A stretch of 64,000 nt of DNA from Triticum aestivum (GCF_018294505.1 NC_057807.1:183313420-183377419), one strand, 5' to 3'; positions 11,605 through 24,652 are shown, numbered from the stretch's first letter. Program-made: numbers and translations. Notes: generated by a model from the sequence alone, not told the origin.

Positions 11605-11877
11605 GACTAGCCACAATGCATAGTAACATACACTAATAACATACACATATCCCTAGACTATGTTATTATCTTCATAGTGGGTAGTAACATAAGTGTAGTA
11701 ACATACAAAGCTTCATTTATTAGGTTATAGACTCATATTGCATTGGGACATGTGATGTTACAGTAACTAGCTAAGTTACTGTAACTACCTCTCTCCTCAT
11801 TAACTCATTGCCACATAAGCAAATTTGCTGAGTTGGACTCGATGTTACTACTGAAATTACTCCCACTGTGGCTAGTC
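11605..11877. mobile_element. MITE with TAA target duplication (Tourist/Harbinger-like)
   Basis: The 273-bp element has inverted ends GACTAGCCACAATG and CACTGTGGCTAGTC. It is flanked by TAA at 11602-11604 and 11878-11880. The 3-bp TAA duplication is typical of PIF/Harbinger MITEs. The interior is AT-rich and non-coding with further inverted similarity near both ends. Superfamily is inferred from the duplication size alone. Confidence 0.8.
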
Positions 11878-11880
11878 TAA

Positions 11881-12996
11881 GACCGCACGCGGCCTCGCCT
11901 CAATGTGCCGCTGACCTCGCCGAATCAATGTACACCAGCTTTATTTCCGGCCACCCGCAGGCCTGTCATCACCGGATCCGACGCCTCCATCGGATCTGCT
12001 TGCAGGAGCGCTTGATCCAGTTCATCACTCGACGCCGACGACCGGAGCGCCCAAATCCATGGTGTACCATGACCGCAGCAGTCCAGGTGCGCGGATCTAC
12101 AGGTTACACTGGCCGGCGAGGTGCACGCATGATTTCCCATCAACGTGTTCTGCTTCTGCATCTTTTGTTATGCAGGGGTAAACTCGTGTTGAGCAGTGCC
12201 ATGTTTTTGGCACGTTCTTGTTGAATTTCTTCCCTTCTTTGTGTGGTCAATTTGTGTGATACCGATTAATATTTTGGAGCCTTTTTTTTTGCAAATTGTG
12301 CATCTGCACAAAATAATTCTTTTTTGCTGTAAATGATCATGTTTCACTCCATTTGTTTTTGAATATATGACATTGTTCTAGTATTAATCTGACTGCTAAT
12401 TAGCAAGCTTACTGAGTTTTGTGATTTCTCAGTACACTTTTATTTATGGAATGTTTATTTTTCAGGAAGAATTTACGATGTTACTTGGTAGCATGAACAT
12501 GTAGATATCAATTGGTAATCGTGAAGATATTTTTTTCTATGATCTCAGATACAGAAATTTCTCAAAGAATGTAAATATGGGACTGTAGCGACTTTCATTT
12601 ATTTGTGGAAGCAGTGACATATGGCATTTTCGTAGAGTACATAATCTCTTTCTTAAAATGGTTTTGTGCACAAAGTATAGCTTTACTATTTCCACAATTG
12701 TTTTGTATGCACATATTTTTACTGTACACATATAACTGAGCATGCGTATTCCCGTCAGTCAAGCAAAGCATGTGAGTAATACCAAGAGTACTAAACTATA
12801 AACTATTAGGGACTCTAGTGCAAGATGCACCATCAAACCAAGCCGTACTTGATCTGTACCACGAGATCTTTATCCGATGGCTGATATTGATGGATCACAT
12901 GATCTCACCTGATGTGCTGATCTCATACTAGTCATGCCCACTTTTTCCTCAATGAAAACATATTGCTACTCTTCCATTTCCGAATGGGCACTGATA
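11881..12996. other. Unassigned DNA, no gene supported
   Basis: 11881-12180 is GC-rich with weak codon-like structure and splice-like CAG/GT steps. It reads continuously with 11580-11601 if the MITE is removed, so it may be an old exon or captured fragment. No protein family is recognisable. 12240-12996 is AT-rich with nothing identifiable. Confidence 0.4.
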
Positions 12997-14549
12997 GGCG
13001 CCGGTGCCCCGGCCCAAATTGGGCCGGCGCCCCGCGACTGTAGGATACAGCGCACTTAAACCGTCCAGATGAATCGCTTAACATCCTGAATAAAAGTCAA
13101 ACACGCTGGAAACTGTCTCGCTGACCGCCTGGACACGTCCTCTACATCCCATGTATTCCGGCCACCCACACACTCGACTTGTCGGTGCTCGTGCCACCGT
13201 GCTCGCCTGTTCCTAGCCCTCACCGTCATCGGCCGCGAGATTGCAGCACGAGCACCGATGGGTTCCCTACTTCGACTGCAGCTCTCCAATGGCCGGTCCC
13301 AGCACGGGGTGACCGTGGTTGCAACATCCCATGGTCACCGCCTCCTCCGACTCGCCGCCGTCATCGGCTTGCATCACCATGTCTCAACAATCACAAAAGT
13401 CATCAACAAAAATTCCAAAAAAAGCGAGTAGCAGCAAAAAAAATCATCTATTCCAGCAAAATAAATCATTGGTTCCAACAAAAAAATGAGTCGCTGCTCA
13501 TTGTAGCAAAAATCTCTTTGGTTCCAGCAAAAACAAATGCCGGTTCCTGCAAAACTTACAAAGGGTTCCAGCAAAGAAAACGTTGCCGTCGTAGAACGCT
13601 GCCTTGCCGGTTGTAGTACGCCGTGCCGCCGGTTCCAGCATTTCGGGCCGCTGGGTCACAACTTCTGAAGGCGCCAGTTGCAGCTTTCCCACCGCCGGTT
13701 GTAGCTTTCTAAGCCGCCAGTCGCAGTCGTCGCCTCGCTGGTTGCAGCTTCTATGAGCGATGGTTGTAGCTTCCGCATGCAGCGGTTGAAGCTTTCCCAG
13801 CCGTCGGTCGCAACCCGTCGACTTGCCAGTTGCAGCTTTTGCAAGGGCCAGTCGTAGCTGAGCCGGATGTAGCTTCTGTCGTCGACGCATGTAGCTTCCG
13901 CCGTAGCCGGATGTAGCTTCTGCCGTTGACGGATGTAGCACGGGGGCACCATCATCGCAGCTCCCGGCCACCGCCGTTGCAGCGCGCGGAGTCGCTGGAT
14001 GTATCTTCTGGCGTCAATGGTTCCAGCACCGGCGGACGCTGGTCCCAGCACCGTCACGCGCTGGTCGCCACATCACCACCCGCGGGTCGCTGAATCCACC
14101 CCTGGGCGGGGGATCTCGGTGCTCCCCACAGCTCGTGATTTCCGGCAACATGCGGTGGCGCCGTCTCCACCGCGCGCAGCACTGCGTCTCCACTCTCTCC
14201 GCGTGGCACCTGACCGGCATCGGCGACCACCAGCAGCGGGACAATCAGTCGTGCCCCGGATCGAAGTAGCAGGTCAGCGGCGGGGCTAGGTTGGGTAAGG
14301 AGAAGCTCTGGTGAAAGCAACGAAGTAGAGAGAGCCCTGGTGAGAGCGTTTGGGGCAGCTATTCCTCTGGTGAGAGAAACAAATGAGCGGCGGGGAATAG
14401 ATGTGAGAGGATAAGGTTGGGAACACACGCAAGAGGATAAGGTTAGCTGAGTCTTTTTTAAGAAGAGCGGTGCGGGGTGCATCGTACGATCACACCGCAT
14501 CGCGCGTTTCTGATGTGACTGGCGCAAAAGCTTGGCCGGCCTGCCGGCG
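12997..14549. mobile_element. GC-rich element with inverted ends, unassigned
   Basis: The left end (CGCCGGTGCCCCGGCC) and the inverted right end (CGCCGGCAGGCCGGCC) match in their outer and inner blocks. The interior consists of many diverged short units such as GGTTCCAGCA, GTTGCAGCTT and GATGTAGCTTC, and no real frame. No clear target duplication was found, so the exact ends and superfamily (Mutator-like?) are uncertain. Confidence 0.4.
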
Positions 14550-14568
14550 TAAAACGATTCCCAAAATA

Positions 14569-14688
14569 CTCCCTAACGGAGATATTTGTCATCAAAATGT
14601 ATAAAAAGGAATGTATCTAAATATATTTTAGTTCTAGATACATTCTTTTTTGTTCATTTTGATGACAAGTATCTTCGGATGGAGAGAG
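14569..14688. mobile_element. Stowaway MITE
   Basis: The 120-bp element runs from CTCCCTAACGGAGATA to an inverted TATCTTCGGATGGAGAG and is flanked by TA at 14567-14568 and 14689-14690. The CTCCCTCCGT-type terminus and TA duplication are diagnostic of Stowaway (Tc1/Mariner). The interior arms (TCATCAAAATG / CATTTTGATGA) extend the inverted repeat. Confidence 0.9.
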
Positions 14689-14690
14689 TA

Positions 14691-16240
14691 TTAATTAAGA
14701 ACCTTGGCACAAAAATGGAAGACATGAACTTTTTTTTGACCAGTTCTATGTGCACGGACTTCAGCTTGCAAATCCACTCGAGTGTTCCTAATAAACAAAA
14801 GAATCTACCCAAACACCATGGTTACAATAATAAAAAGGGAATTATCGCACGCCATGCTGGCAGCTTAACGTCTGACCATCTCGCTGTGGTGTGCACTGTG
14901 CATCTGAATGCATGTGCAGATGATTGTGGCATAACGTGTGGAACAGCGAGCGTTGTGCGGACGTAGCATCGCTCGGTATTGCATTCCGTAAAGAAATTAC
15001 CATTTGAGAAAGCTATGACACTTAATATCTTAAAGAACTGCAATGACATGTTGAAAGCTTCAATAAAAGCATCACCATCATCGCCACCAGTATTCCGATC
15101 AATCCAGATACTGATACCCTCTGTACGTTTGATAATCTTCCAAGATGTCTAAAAGGCATCTACAGGATACACAACTATGTTCAAATACTCAAATGGCAGG
15201 CACATGCAAGAAAATATGGTATAACCGTATAAGATATTAAGATAGGTCACAAAACTCCGCATTGAATGTGAGCATGGGCACAAAACCACCTCACAAGTAG
15301 AATTTCCATAACTCATGATTGGTATCATATTTTTATTATAGTCATGATGCTTTCTGAAGTAGCCAAGCTTAGTTTATGAGTAACATAAAGAGAATCATTA
15401 CCTCCATGAATATTAGTACTTTGGAGCTAATGGCCTTTAGCTTGGGAAGTACTTCATCTAATAGAACCGTTGTTTTCCTCTAAAAACAGAACCACAAGCC
15501 TCGAGGAGGCGCACCAAGGACGCTGCCCTCGAGCAGCTTCAAGACTCCAAGGAGACCAAATATGCCTCTACATTGCAACGAGCGATAAAATATAGCGCAA
15601 CAAGAGATAAAAAAATAGCATGTCTCTAGCCCTCCTTCCCGCCCTCGCCAACGGTGGCTGCGGTGTGTCCATCTGATCCCAACGCGTTCGGACATGGTCA
15701 ATTCCATGGCGATGGGCCTTGCTCATTGAACTTCTCTATGTTGATGTTTTGGAGACTGACACCATGGAGCAGGCTAGACTCTGAAGCACATCAACTCTGT
15801 TAGGTTGACGTATTGGAGCCTGACACCATGGAGCAGGCTAGACTCTGAAGCACATCAACTCTGGTAGAGCCGTTAGAGGGATGCACTACTGATACCATGC
15901 GCCAACAACAACAAGAAATAGGTGCATTCAAACGGGCTCACATACCAAATTCTTTTCCCTTTCAATAGAAACTCACTGTGAGCTTGTCATAGTAAAAACA
16001 AAAGGGAAAATACATGAAACCAACGAGAAGCAAATAAAATAATTACATGATTTAGAATTATATATAGGACAAACCAATTGAAAGCCCTATCCTCCTATTT
16101 GTTTTCAAGTTTGTGTTTTATCAAATGTGCGGGAACAAATTGAACCAAAAAAAATTGTGCCCCCCAATTCATATTACTTGTTACCAGTTGTCTATAAGTG
16201 CAGCTCTAAAACCCAAGTATTGAAACTTCAATGGGAAGAA
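14691..16240. other. Unassigned DNA, no gene supported
   Basis: No recognisable coding region or element termini. Contains a tandem duplication at 15740-15867. Confidence 0.5.
15740..15867. repeat. Tandem duplication, 2 x 64 bp
   Basis: Units 15740-15803 and 15804-15867 share CACCATGGAGCAGGCTAGAC and surrounding bases with only a few substitutions. Confidence 0.9.
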
Positions 16241-16245
16241 CATAC
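16241..16245. repeat. Target-site duplication CATAC, left copy
   Basis: CATAC here and at 26624-26628 flank the small copia-type element. Confidence 0.9.
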
Positions 16246-16407
16246 CGGTAGAAATGATAGAGAGGGGTTGATGAAATCGATGTGTGTATTACTGATCCTT
16301 GAGGGCGAGCATATATTGAGTACAAGACTTGGAGGGCAAGACGCCTCTCCTAGAGATAAGGTAGAAGACATATTACAAATCCTTGACTACCAAATATATC
16401 TCTAACA
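16246..16407 (-). repeat. 3' LTR of the non-autonomous copia-type element
   Basis: The 162-bp LTR matches 26438-26623 apart from an extra ~24 bp (ATACATGTATT duplication) in the other copy. It starts TGTTAGAGATATATTTGG on the minus strand. Confidence 0.9.
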
Positions 16408-16414
16408 TCCCCCC
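16408..16414 (-). other. Polypurine tract, non-autonomous copia
   Basis: TCCCCCC in plus orientation, GGGGGGA on the minus strand, directly before TGTTAGAG. Confidence 0.85.
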
Positions 16415-16810
16415 GTAGTCGTAGCGGTAGTGTTGCGAACAACAGGAGCGTCGCGGACGGTCAGATTGAGGAAAATAGCAGCCGAGGTTGATACCCCCCT
16501 GTAGTCGTAGCGGGAGCATTGCGGACGAAGTCGCGTCGCGAACGCGTTGACTCTAGAGGAAGCCGACGATTTGCTCAAGCAAGGCGATAGCCCTTTGTGC
16601 CGATGTCGAGGTAGCCGAGAGCGTAGGGTGGTGTAGCCGTGGTCGAGGTAGCCGTGCGAAGAATGCCGTGGTCGATGTCGTGTAGAGGTGGCCGGTGTCG
16701 AGGAAGTCGTCGTGAATCCACGGGCGCAAGGAGGCGCTGAGTTAGTCATGGGCGCAGTGGTGTCAAGGTAGTGGTGCGTCGGAAGGAGAATGGCGTTGAC
16801 GAGGCGTCGC

Positions 16811-17078
16811 ACCGGGTTTGCCAAACCCGGGGACACGTCATAGACGAAGGCACGTGTCAGTGTTGCTAGCACCGGGCATGCGAAGATGGACGAGATGAAG
16901 CTTATGAAGCGCCGCACCAGGCTTGGCAGGCCCGAGAACACGTCGTGGACGAAGGCACGCATCGGTGTTGCCAGCACCAGGCATGCATATATGAGGGACC
17001 AGCACGAGCCAGGCCCGGGGACACGTCGTGGACGAAGGTACGCATCAGTGTTGCCAGCACCAGGCATGCGTAGACGAG
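16811..17078. repeat. Three diverged direct repeats in the copia interior
   Basis: Units at about 16811-16888, 16919-16994 and 17007-17078 share GACACGTCGTGGACGAAGG and GTTGCCAGCACCAGGCATGC. They are spaced 88-108 bp apart. Confidence 0.85.
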
Positions 17079-17497
17079 GGACCTGTACGAGCTGTATGCC
17101 ATGTCGAGGAGTCGGAGGGGCAAGCAGAGAAGGAGACTCAACGACGGTTGTGGCGCCAATCAGCGTGGTGCCGATGTCACCAATGTTGGTAGATGAAGTG
17201 GTCGGGGAAGATGACGGCGACGCTGGCGACGGGTTGATGCTGGGCGAAGACGAAGGGGGTGGACGAGTGGCACAGCTCAGGTGAGCGAGCAGCAGCGGCG
17301 CCGGTTAGGAGTGCGACGACGATGCTCGAAGTAGGCGAGGAAAGACCCGACAACGTGACGAAGACCAGCGCGGACGGTGGCGTTCCCACGCCGAGGGAGG
17401 TGGCGCGACGCATACCACGAGAAGTTGATGCAAGGGGACGGCGGAGTGGACCGCGGCCGCGGCGCTACAGCCCAAAGGGGTGACACAGTGGCAGCAG

Positions 17498-17502
17498 GCG
17501 GG
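17498..17502. repeat. Target-site duplication GCGGG, left copy
   Basis: GCGGG recurs at 25266-25270; the pair flanks the plus-strand gypsy. Confidence 0.93.
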
Positions 17503-18417
17503 TGATGAGGACATCAATACCATTGTTACACCCACAGTCCCTACTGCTATACATACTGGACCAATTACTAGAGCTCGCGCACGCCAACTAAATTACCAGG
17601 TACTTTCTTTTCTTGGTAATGATTCTAATGTTCATGAGAATATGATGCTGCCTAAATTGGATACATTTGTTTTGCTTACAAATGAAGGGCCTAGCTTGGA
17701 GAAGGATGAACATTGGAGCAAGAACAAGCATGGAGATGATGGCATGCACAAGGGGAACAAGAACGGAGTTACAAGTGATGATTTCAGGACTTTGAAGCCA
17801 CCATAATGGATGCATGAAGCCTTGGACGAAATATACAAGATGCCACTTCATAAATTTCGTCTAGAGGCTATTCTAGGTGCTGCGTCACCTTATTATTGGG
17901 CCAGGCCCATGTAATTTCAAAATACATAAGTATAGGCTATTTTTAGAGTCCGTATGTGTGGGGAAACAAGAGATAGGGTTGATTTCGGACCCCTCCACCA
18001 AGGGCCACGAAATTCCCCCCTCTTCCTCCATATATACAGCCCTTAGGGCACCGTTTAGACTTTGGGTTTTGTTTAGATTAAAAGTTCGCCATAGCTGCAA
18101 CTTCGCGTACTTCGTTTGTGTTCAACGACCAGACAAAGGCGTCGCAGAACCCACCTTGATCAATAAAGCTTTCATCTTATATTCGCAATATCCAGATTGC
18201 AATCTCAGTTTCTTGCTTGTTCTTGTTTGCTCGCAGGAAACAGACCCTCGTGGTCAGGTTGATCGTGCTCCGGCGTGGTCAATAACCTCTCGGAGTTGGT
18301 TTAGCGATTGCTAAGGCGCGACGTCCTCGCACGTTCGTAGTCGGATCGTCAAAGTCGACTTCCACCAAAGCGAAATCCACCATCTCATCGAAAGACGGGA
18401 CACCTTTGCCTCTATCA
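17503..18417 (+). repeat. 5' LTR of CRM-like copy 2
   Basis: 915 bp, from TGATGAGGACATC to CCTCTATCA. It carries the pol C-terminal coding sequence (17503-17806) without a usable start. Confidence 0.96.
18031..18037 (+). promoter_or_regulatory. Candidate TATA box in the CRM-like LTR
   Basis: TATATAC in a CTTCCTCCA...CAGCCC context, also present at the same place in the other LTRs of this family. It is the only TATA-like site after the coding part of the LTR. Confidence 0.45.
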
Positions 18418-18419
18418 AG

Positions 18420-18428
18420 TGGTATCAG
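18420..18428 (+). other. Primer-binding site, copy 2
   Basis: TGGTATCAG two bases after the 5' LTR, complementary to initiator methionine tRNA. Confidence 0.88.
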
Positions 18429-19550
18429 ATTTCCAGGTTGCTCGGTGAGATTTTACAGTTTTTCGTAGTTTAGATCGAGTCTGTTCTTCATACCTATAGT
18501 CCACGAAAAAGCCAAAAAAAATTAGGGTTAGTTCATCCCATCCAAACCAATCTGAGCCTTTGCATAATCTTTTCTGTATTTGCTTTGTTGAATTTGCGGT
18601 TGCATCGTCGTGTCAAGTTGCTGGTCTTAGCGTCTAGTCTTTTAGAGTTTCGAGTTCTGTTCACAGGTTGTCACGTCGCCGCTGCCATATATCACCACCG
18701 CATCATCATCGTCGTTGTTGCCATATACCACCACCACATATTCACCGCCAATCCGAATCCATATACGCCACCACATATCCGCCGCCATCACGCCAATCCG
18801 AGTTCACCTGCAACATATATCCGCCACATGTCCGTGTTCCACCGGATTCATCTCTGCCACCAATCCGAGTTCCACCAGATTCATCTCCGCCACCAGTCCT
18901 AGTCCGAGTCCAGTAATTGTTGCATTGTTTTCGATTTCCAGATCACGCGATACTCCGAGTCGTGATAGAGAAGGACTCCCCAACTTCCGAGCCATCCGCA
19001 GAAGAAAAATAGTTCCAATTAAAAAAAAACTAAGTCTGGAAAATTCTGGCTAGGCAGTTTTTAGAGCATTTGTAGACTTTTTCGAAAAAAATTTGTTGCG
19101 GAGCAAAAAAAAAAGAGGAAAAAAAAGTGCAAAAAAAATAGAAAAAAAAATTCAGAGTGTGCTCCTCCCTTGTTTACGTGCCGCGCCGTGATTTTGTTGG
19201 TGTTCTAGGCTCGCGTCTCTAGCACAGTCTAGCCTAGGACCAACACAGTACCGTTGTTGAGCATTTATTCAACTTTGCATCTCTGAATTGATTATTGCTG
19301 ACCCTTTTTGCTACCATATTATAAGCCTTCCCAGCTCCACATACATCTACGTCGTGCGTTTGACTCTCCCTGGTAATCGCCCTATCCAAGCTTTGAGAGT
19401 TTTGACTATAACGGTTGCCGATCACCGCCTGTTGCTGGGTAAGAACTGGTAAGAATTTGAGTTTTGCTTGACGGATTTGTGACACCCACCACCACCACTT
19501 GTTCGTAGTCTGTAGGATCATATTCTTGTGTGTTTCTATTGCTGCTAACC
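18429..19550 (+). other. Untranslated leader of copy 2
   Basis: About 1.1 kb without coding signal. It holds CCACCACATAT-rich repeats (18690-18900) and poly-A runs (19020-19150). Confidence 0.7.
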
Positions 19551-22500
19551 ATGCCAGGATCACAAGCCGACGAGATTGACTGGGAGAATTTATCGAACAA
19601 GGAGCTTCATGATAAGTTTCAGCAAATGATGACTGAACAGGTGCAAGATGTGCTGAACAATTTTGAAGAGGCCATGGAAAAGATCACTGGCCTTGAGAAT
19701 ACGTTCGAAACAAAGCTCGATAACAGATTTAATGAACTGCTTGCGCGTCTTCCGCCACCGGCTGCACCTGCCGCACCTCTGCAACAACAACAAAAACAAT
19801 TACCTCCAGGCCGCGAAACAGCCCTCCGCCGAGCGAGCCGTGTACTTCTTCAGCCTGGCCAAACTGTTGGTGCTGTTGTTGATACTTCTGTGGCTCCTGC
19901 TGCTGATGCGGAGGATGATGAATATGCGGGCGATTATGAGGATGAGGTTGATCAAAATCAGAACTACGTGCAGCCACCAGCACCACCACCAGCAGGTCGA
20001 CCTCAGATATATATTCGTAATGGTAGGCCTGCACCACCACCTCAGGTACGAGATGATGTCCATATTCCTAAACTGAAATTGAATATTCCACCATTTGAGG
20101 GTAGATATGTTCCTGATATATATCTTACTTGGGAGTTAGAAACTGAACAACATTTTACATGTTTACAATATCCCGAGGAGAGACGGGTTGCTGCTGCTGT
20201 TTGTGCTTTCACTAGTTTTGCATGTGTATGGTGGTCTGAACATTGTAGATTATATCCTATTCCCGCTACTTGGGCTGCTTTGAAAACTGCTATGCGTACT
20301 CGTTGGGTTCCACCATATTATCAGCGTGAATTGCTTCAAAAATTGCAGCGTTTAAGACAAGGAAAAAATTCTGTAGAAGAATATTATCAGGAATTACAAA
20401 CTGGCATGATTAGATGTGGTATTGTTGAGGAGAATGAAGCTATGCTTGCACGTTTTATAGGTGGATTAAATAGAGAGATTCAGACCATTCTAGATTATAA
20501 GGAGTATACTAATATCACTTGTTTATTCCATCTTGCTTGTAAAGCTGAACGTGAAGTGCAGGATCGACAGGCATTGGCGCGAACTAACTTTTCTGCAGGT
20601 CGACTTTCATCATGGACACCGCGTGCATCCTCTACTGCCACTACACCAGCAACTCCAGCAGCTGCTACCTCCAGCCGTGATACAAGAAAGCAGGCACAAC
20701 CTCCACTATCTGCCAAGAGCGCACCTGCCGGGCCTACGCAGAGCTCTTCTTCTTCCATGGCATCAACTGGGCACACAAGTGATATTATTTGTCGTCGTTG
20801 TAAGGGAAGAGGTCATTATGCGAGAGAATGCAAATATCAGCGTGTGATGATTGCTACTGAGGATGGTGGGTATGAGTCCGCTAGTGACTATGATGAGGAG
20901 ACGTTGGCTCTTATTACACATGAAGAACACGGTGGAGATGATTCTGATCATGAGACGCAATACATGGCTCCTGAAGACGCTGACAGGTATGAATGTTTAG
21001 TTGCTCAACGTGTTTTAAGTGTGCAGGTCACACAAGCTGAGCAAAATCAGAGGCACAATTTGTTCCATACCAAGGGAGTTGTGAAGGAACGTTCTGTGCG
21101 CGTCATCATAGACGGAGGGAGCTGCAACAACTTGGCTAGCATGGAGATGATGGAGAAGCTTTCTCTCTCCACAAGACCACATCCACATCCTTACTACATC
21201 CAATGGTTCAACAACAGCGGCAAGGTTAAGGTAACACGTACTGTTCGTGTGCATTTTAGTATCTCTACATATGCTGATTATGTTGATTGTGATGTGGTAC
21301 CTATGCAAGCATGTTCCTTATTACTTGGTAGACCATGGCAATTTGATAAAAATTCTGTACACCATGGTAGAAACAATCACTATACTCTTGTTCATAAGGA
21401 TAAAAATATTACTTTGCTTCCTATGACTCCTGATTCCATTTTGAAAGATGATATTAATAGAGCTAATAAAGCAAAACAGGAGAAGAATAAGAGTGAAAAT
21501 CAGACTGTGGCAAAAGAATTTGAGCAACAAATGAAGCCTAATAATAAACCATCTAGTGTTGCTTCTGAAATTAAATTGAAAAGTGCAGGTTTATTTGCCA
21601 CCAAATCTGATATTGATGAGCTAGATTTCAGCAAATCTGTTTGCTATGCTTTTGTGTGCAAAGAGGCATTATTTTCATTCGAGGACGTGCCTTCCTCTTT
21701 GCCTCCTGCTGTCACTAACATTTTGCAGGAGTTCGCTGACGTCTTTCCACAAGACGTGCCACCGGGATTACCGCCTATTCGAGGGATTGAGCATCAGATT
21801 GACTTAATTCCCGGTGCTTCACTGCCAAACCGTGCACCATACCGTACCAATCCAGAGGAGACGAAGGAGATTATGCGTCAAGTACAAGAGCTTCTCGACA
21901 AAGGTTATATACGCGAATCCCTTAGTCCTTGTGCTGTTCCTATTATTCTAGTGCCGAAAAAGGATGGTACATCACGTATGTGTGTTGATTGTAGAGGCAT
22001 TAATAATATTACTATTCGTTATCGTCATCCTATTCCTAGGCTAGATGATATGCTTGATGAATTGAGTGGCTCTACAATATTCTTCAAAGTTGATTTGCGT
22101 AGTGGATACCATCAAATTCGTATGAAATTGGGAGATGAATGGAAAACAACATTTAAAACTAACTTTGAATTATATGAGTGGTTAGTCATGCCTTTTGGGT
22201 TAACTAATGCACCTAGTACTTTCATGAGATTAATGAACGAAGTTTTACGTGCTTTCATTGGACGATTTGTGGTAGTTTACTTTGATGACATATTGATTTA
22301 TAGCAGATCTTTGGAAGAACATTTGGAACATTTACATGCTGTTTTTATTGCTCTATGTGATGCACGTTTGTTTGGTAACCTTGGGAAGTGCACCTTTTGC
22401 ACCGACCGAGTATCTTTTCTTGGCTATGTTGTTACTCCATAGGGAATTGAAGTTGATAAAGCCAAGATTGACGCTATTGAGAGTTGGCCGCAACCCAAAA

Positions 22501-24652
22501 CGGTCACACAAGTGAGGAGTTTTCTTGGCCTCGCTGGATTCTATAGGCGTTTTGTGAGAGATTTCAGCACCATTGCTGCACCTCTCAATGAGCTTACAAA
22601 GAAAGATGTGCCTTTTCTGTGGGGTACCGCACAGGAAGAAGCCTTCATGGTATTGAAAGATAAGTTGACACATGCTCCTTTACTCCAACTTCCTGATTTT
22701 AATAAGACTTTTGAGCTTGAATGTGATGCTAGTGGAATTGGATTAGGAGGTGTGTTATTACAAGATGGCAAACCTGTTGCATACTTTTCTGAAAAATTGA
22801 GTGGGCCTAGTCTGAATTATTCTACTTATGATAAAGAATTATATGCTCTTGTTCGGACTTTAGAAACATGGCAACATTATTTATGGCCCAAAGAATTTGT
22901 TATACATTCTGATCATGAATCTTTGAAACATATTAAAAGTCAAGCTAAACTGAATCATAGACATGCTAAATGGGTTGAATTCATTGAGACTTTCCCTTAT
23001 GTCATTAAACACAAGAAGGGAAAAGAAAATGTTATTGTTGATGCATTGTCTCATCGCTATACTATGCTTTCACAACTTAACTTCAAAATATTTGGTTTGG
23101 AGACCATCAAAGATCAATATGTGCATGATGCTGATTTTAAAGATGTAATGCAGAATTGTAAAGAAGGAAGAATGTGGAACAAGTTTGTCGTTAACGATGG
23201 ATTTGTGTTTCGTGCTAACAAGCTATGCATTCCAGCTAGCTCTGTTCGTCTTTTGTTGTTGCAGGAGGCGCATGGAGGAGGATTAATGGGACACTTTGGC
23301 GTGAAGAAGACGGAGGACGTACTTGCTACACATTTCTTTTGGCCAAAGATGAGACGGGATGTTGAGCGTTTTATTGCTCGCTGCACTACATGTCAAAAAG
23401 CTAAGTCACGACTCAATCCTCATGGTTTATATATGCCTTTGCCTGTACCTAGTGTTCCTTGGGAGGATATATCTATGGACTTTGTTTTAGGTTTACCTTG
23501 AACAAAGAAGGGGAGGGATAGCATATTTGTTATCGTGGATAGATTTTCGAAAATGGCACACTTTATACCATGTCATAAAAGCGATGATGCTGTTAATGTT
23601 GCTGATTTGTTCTTTCTAAAATTATTCGCTTGCATGGTGTGCCAAATACTATTGTTTCAGATCGTGATACTAAATTTCTTAGCCACTTTTGGAGATGTTT
23701 ATGGGCTAAGTTGGGGACTAAACTGCTTTTTAGTACTACTTGTCACCCCCAAACTGATGGACAAACTGAAGTAGTCAATAGAACATTGTCTACTATGCTT
23801 AGGGCTGTTTTGAAGAGTAATAAGAAAATGTGGGAGGAATGCTTGCCTCATATTGAATTTGCTTATAATCGTTCATTGCATTCTACTACTAAGATGTGCC
23901 CTTTTGAAGTTGTGTATGGTTTCCTACCTCGTACACCTATTGATTTGTTGCCTCTTCCATCTTCGGAGAAGGTTAATTTTGATGCTAAACAACGTGCTGA
24001 ATTAATTTTAAAAATGCATGAGTTAACTAAGGAAAACATTGAGCGTATGAATGCTAAATATAAACTTGCTGGAGATAAGGGTAGAAAACATGTTGTATTT
24101 GCACCTGGAGATCTTGTTTGGTTACATTTGCGTAAAGATAGATTTCCTGATTTGCGCAAATCAAAGCTAATGCCATGTGCTGATGGTCCCTTTAAGGTGT
24201 TAGAGAAAATAAATGATAATGCATACAAACTTGAGCTGCCTGCAGATTTTGGGGTTAGTCCCACTTTTAACATTGCAGATTTGAAGCCTTATTTGGGTGA
24301 GGAAGATGAACTTCCGTCGAGGACGACTTCATTTCAAGAAGGGGAGGATGATGAGGACATCAATACCATTGTTACACCCACAGCCCCTGCTGCTATACAT
24401 ACTGGACCAATTACTAGAGCTCGCGCACGCCAACTAAATTACCAGGTACTTTCGTTTCTTGGTAATGATTCTAATGTTCATGAGAATATGATGCTGCCTA
24501 AATTGGATACATTTGTTTTGCTTACAAATGAAGGGCCTAGCTTGGAGAAGGATGAACATTGGAGCAAGAACAAGCATGGAGATGATGGCATGCACAAGGG
24601 GAACAAGAACGGAGTTACAAGTGATGATTTCAGGACTTTGAAGCCACCATAA
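19551..24652 (+). pseudogene. Gag-pol polyprotein of CRM-like copy 2, nearly intact
   Basis: Single gag-pol frame from ATG 19551 (MPGSQADEIDWENL). Gag has the zinc knuckle CRRCKGRGHYAREC near 20790-20831. The protease aspartate (IDGGS) is at 21111, RT YFDD is near 22278, then RNase H and an integrase with H2C2 finger, catalytic core and C-terminal domain. The last ~101 codons (24349-24652) lie in the 3' LTR. Three lesions break it: TAG at 22440-22442 between RT and RNase H, TGA at 23499-23501 in the integrase (CGA in the sister copy reads Arg), and a one-base loss near 23617 within the integrase core. It would need a helper copy to move. Confidence 0.95.
24336..24348 (+). other. Polypurine tract, copy 2
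   Basis: AAGAAGGGGAGGA directly before TGATGAGG; it also encodes part of the polyprotein. Confidence 0.88.

Noticed and set aside
13498..14057. Overlapping 130-157-codon frames
   Set aside because: They follow from the short word repeats in the GC-rich element, and are present in several frames at once.
17508..17806. Short gene upstream of the plus-strand gypsy
   Set aside because: Same reason: it lies within the 5' LTR (17503-18417) and lacks its own start; it duplicates 24354-24652.
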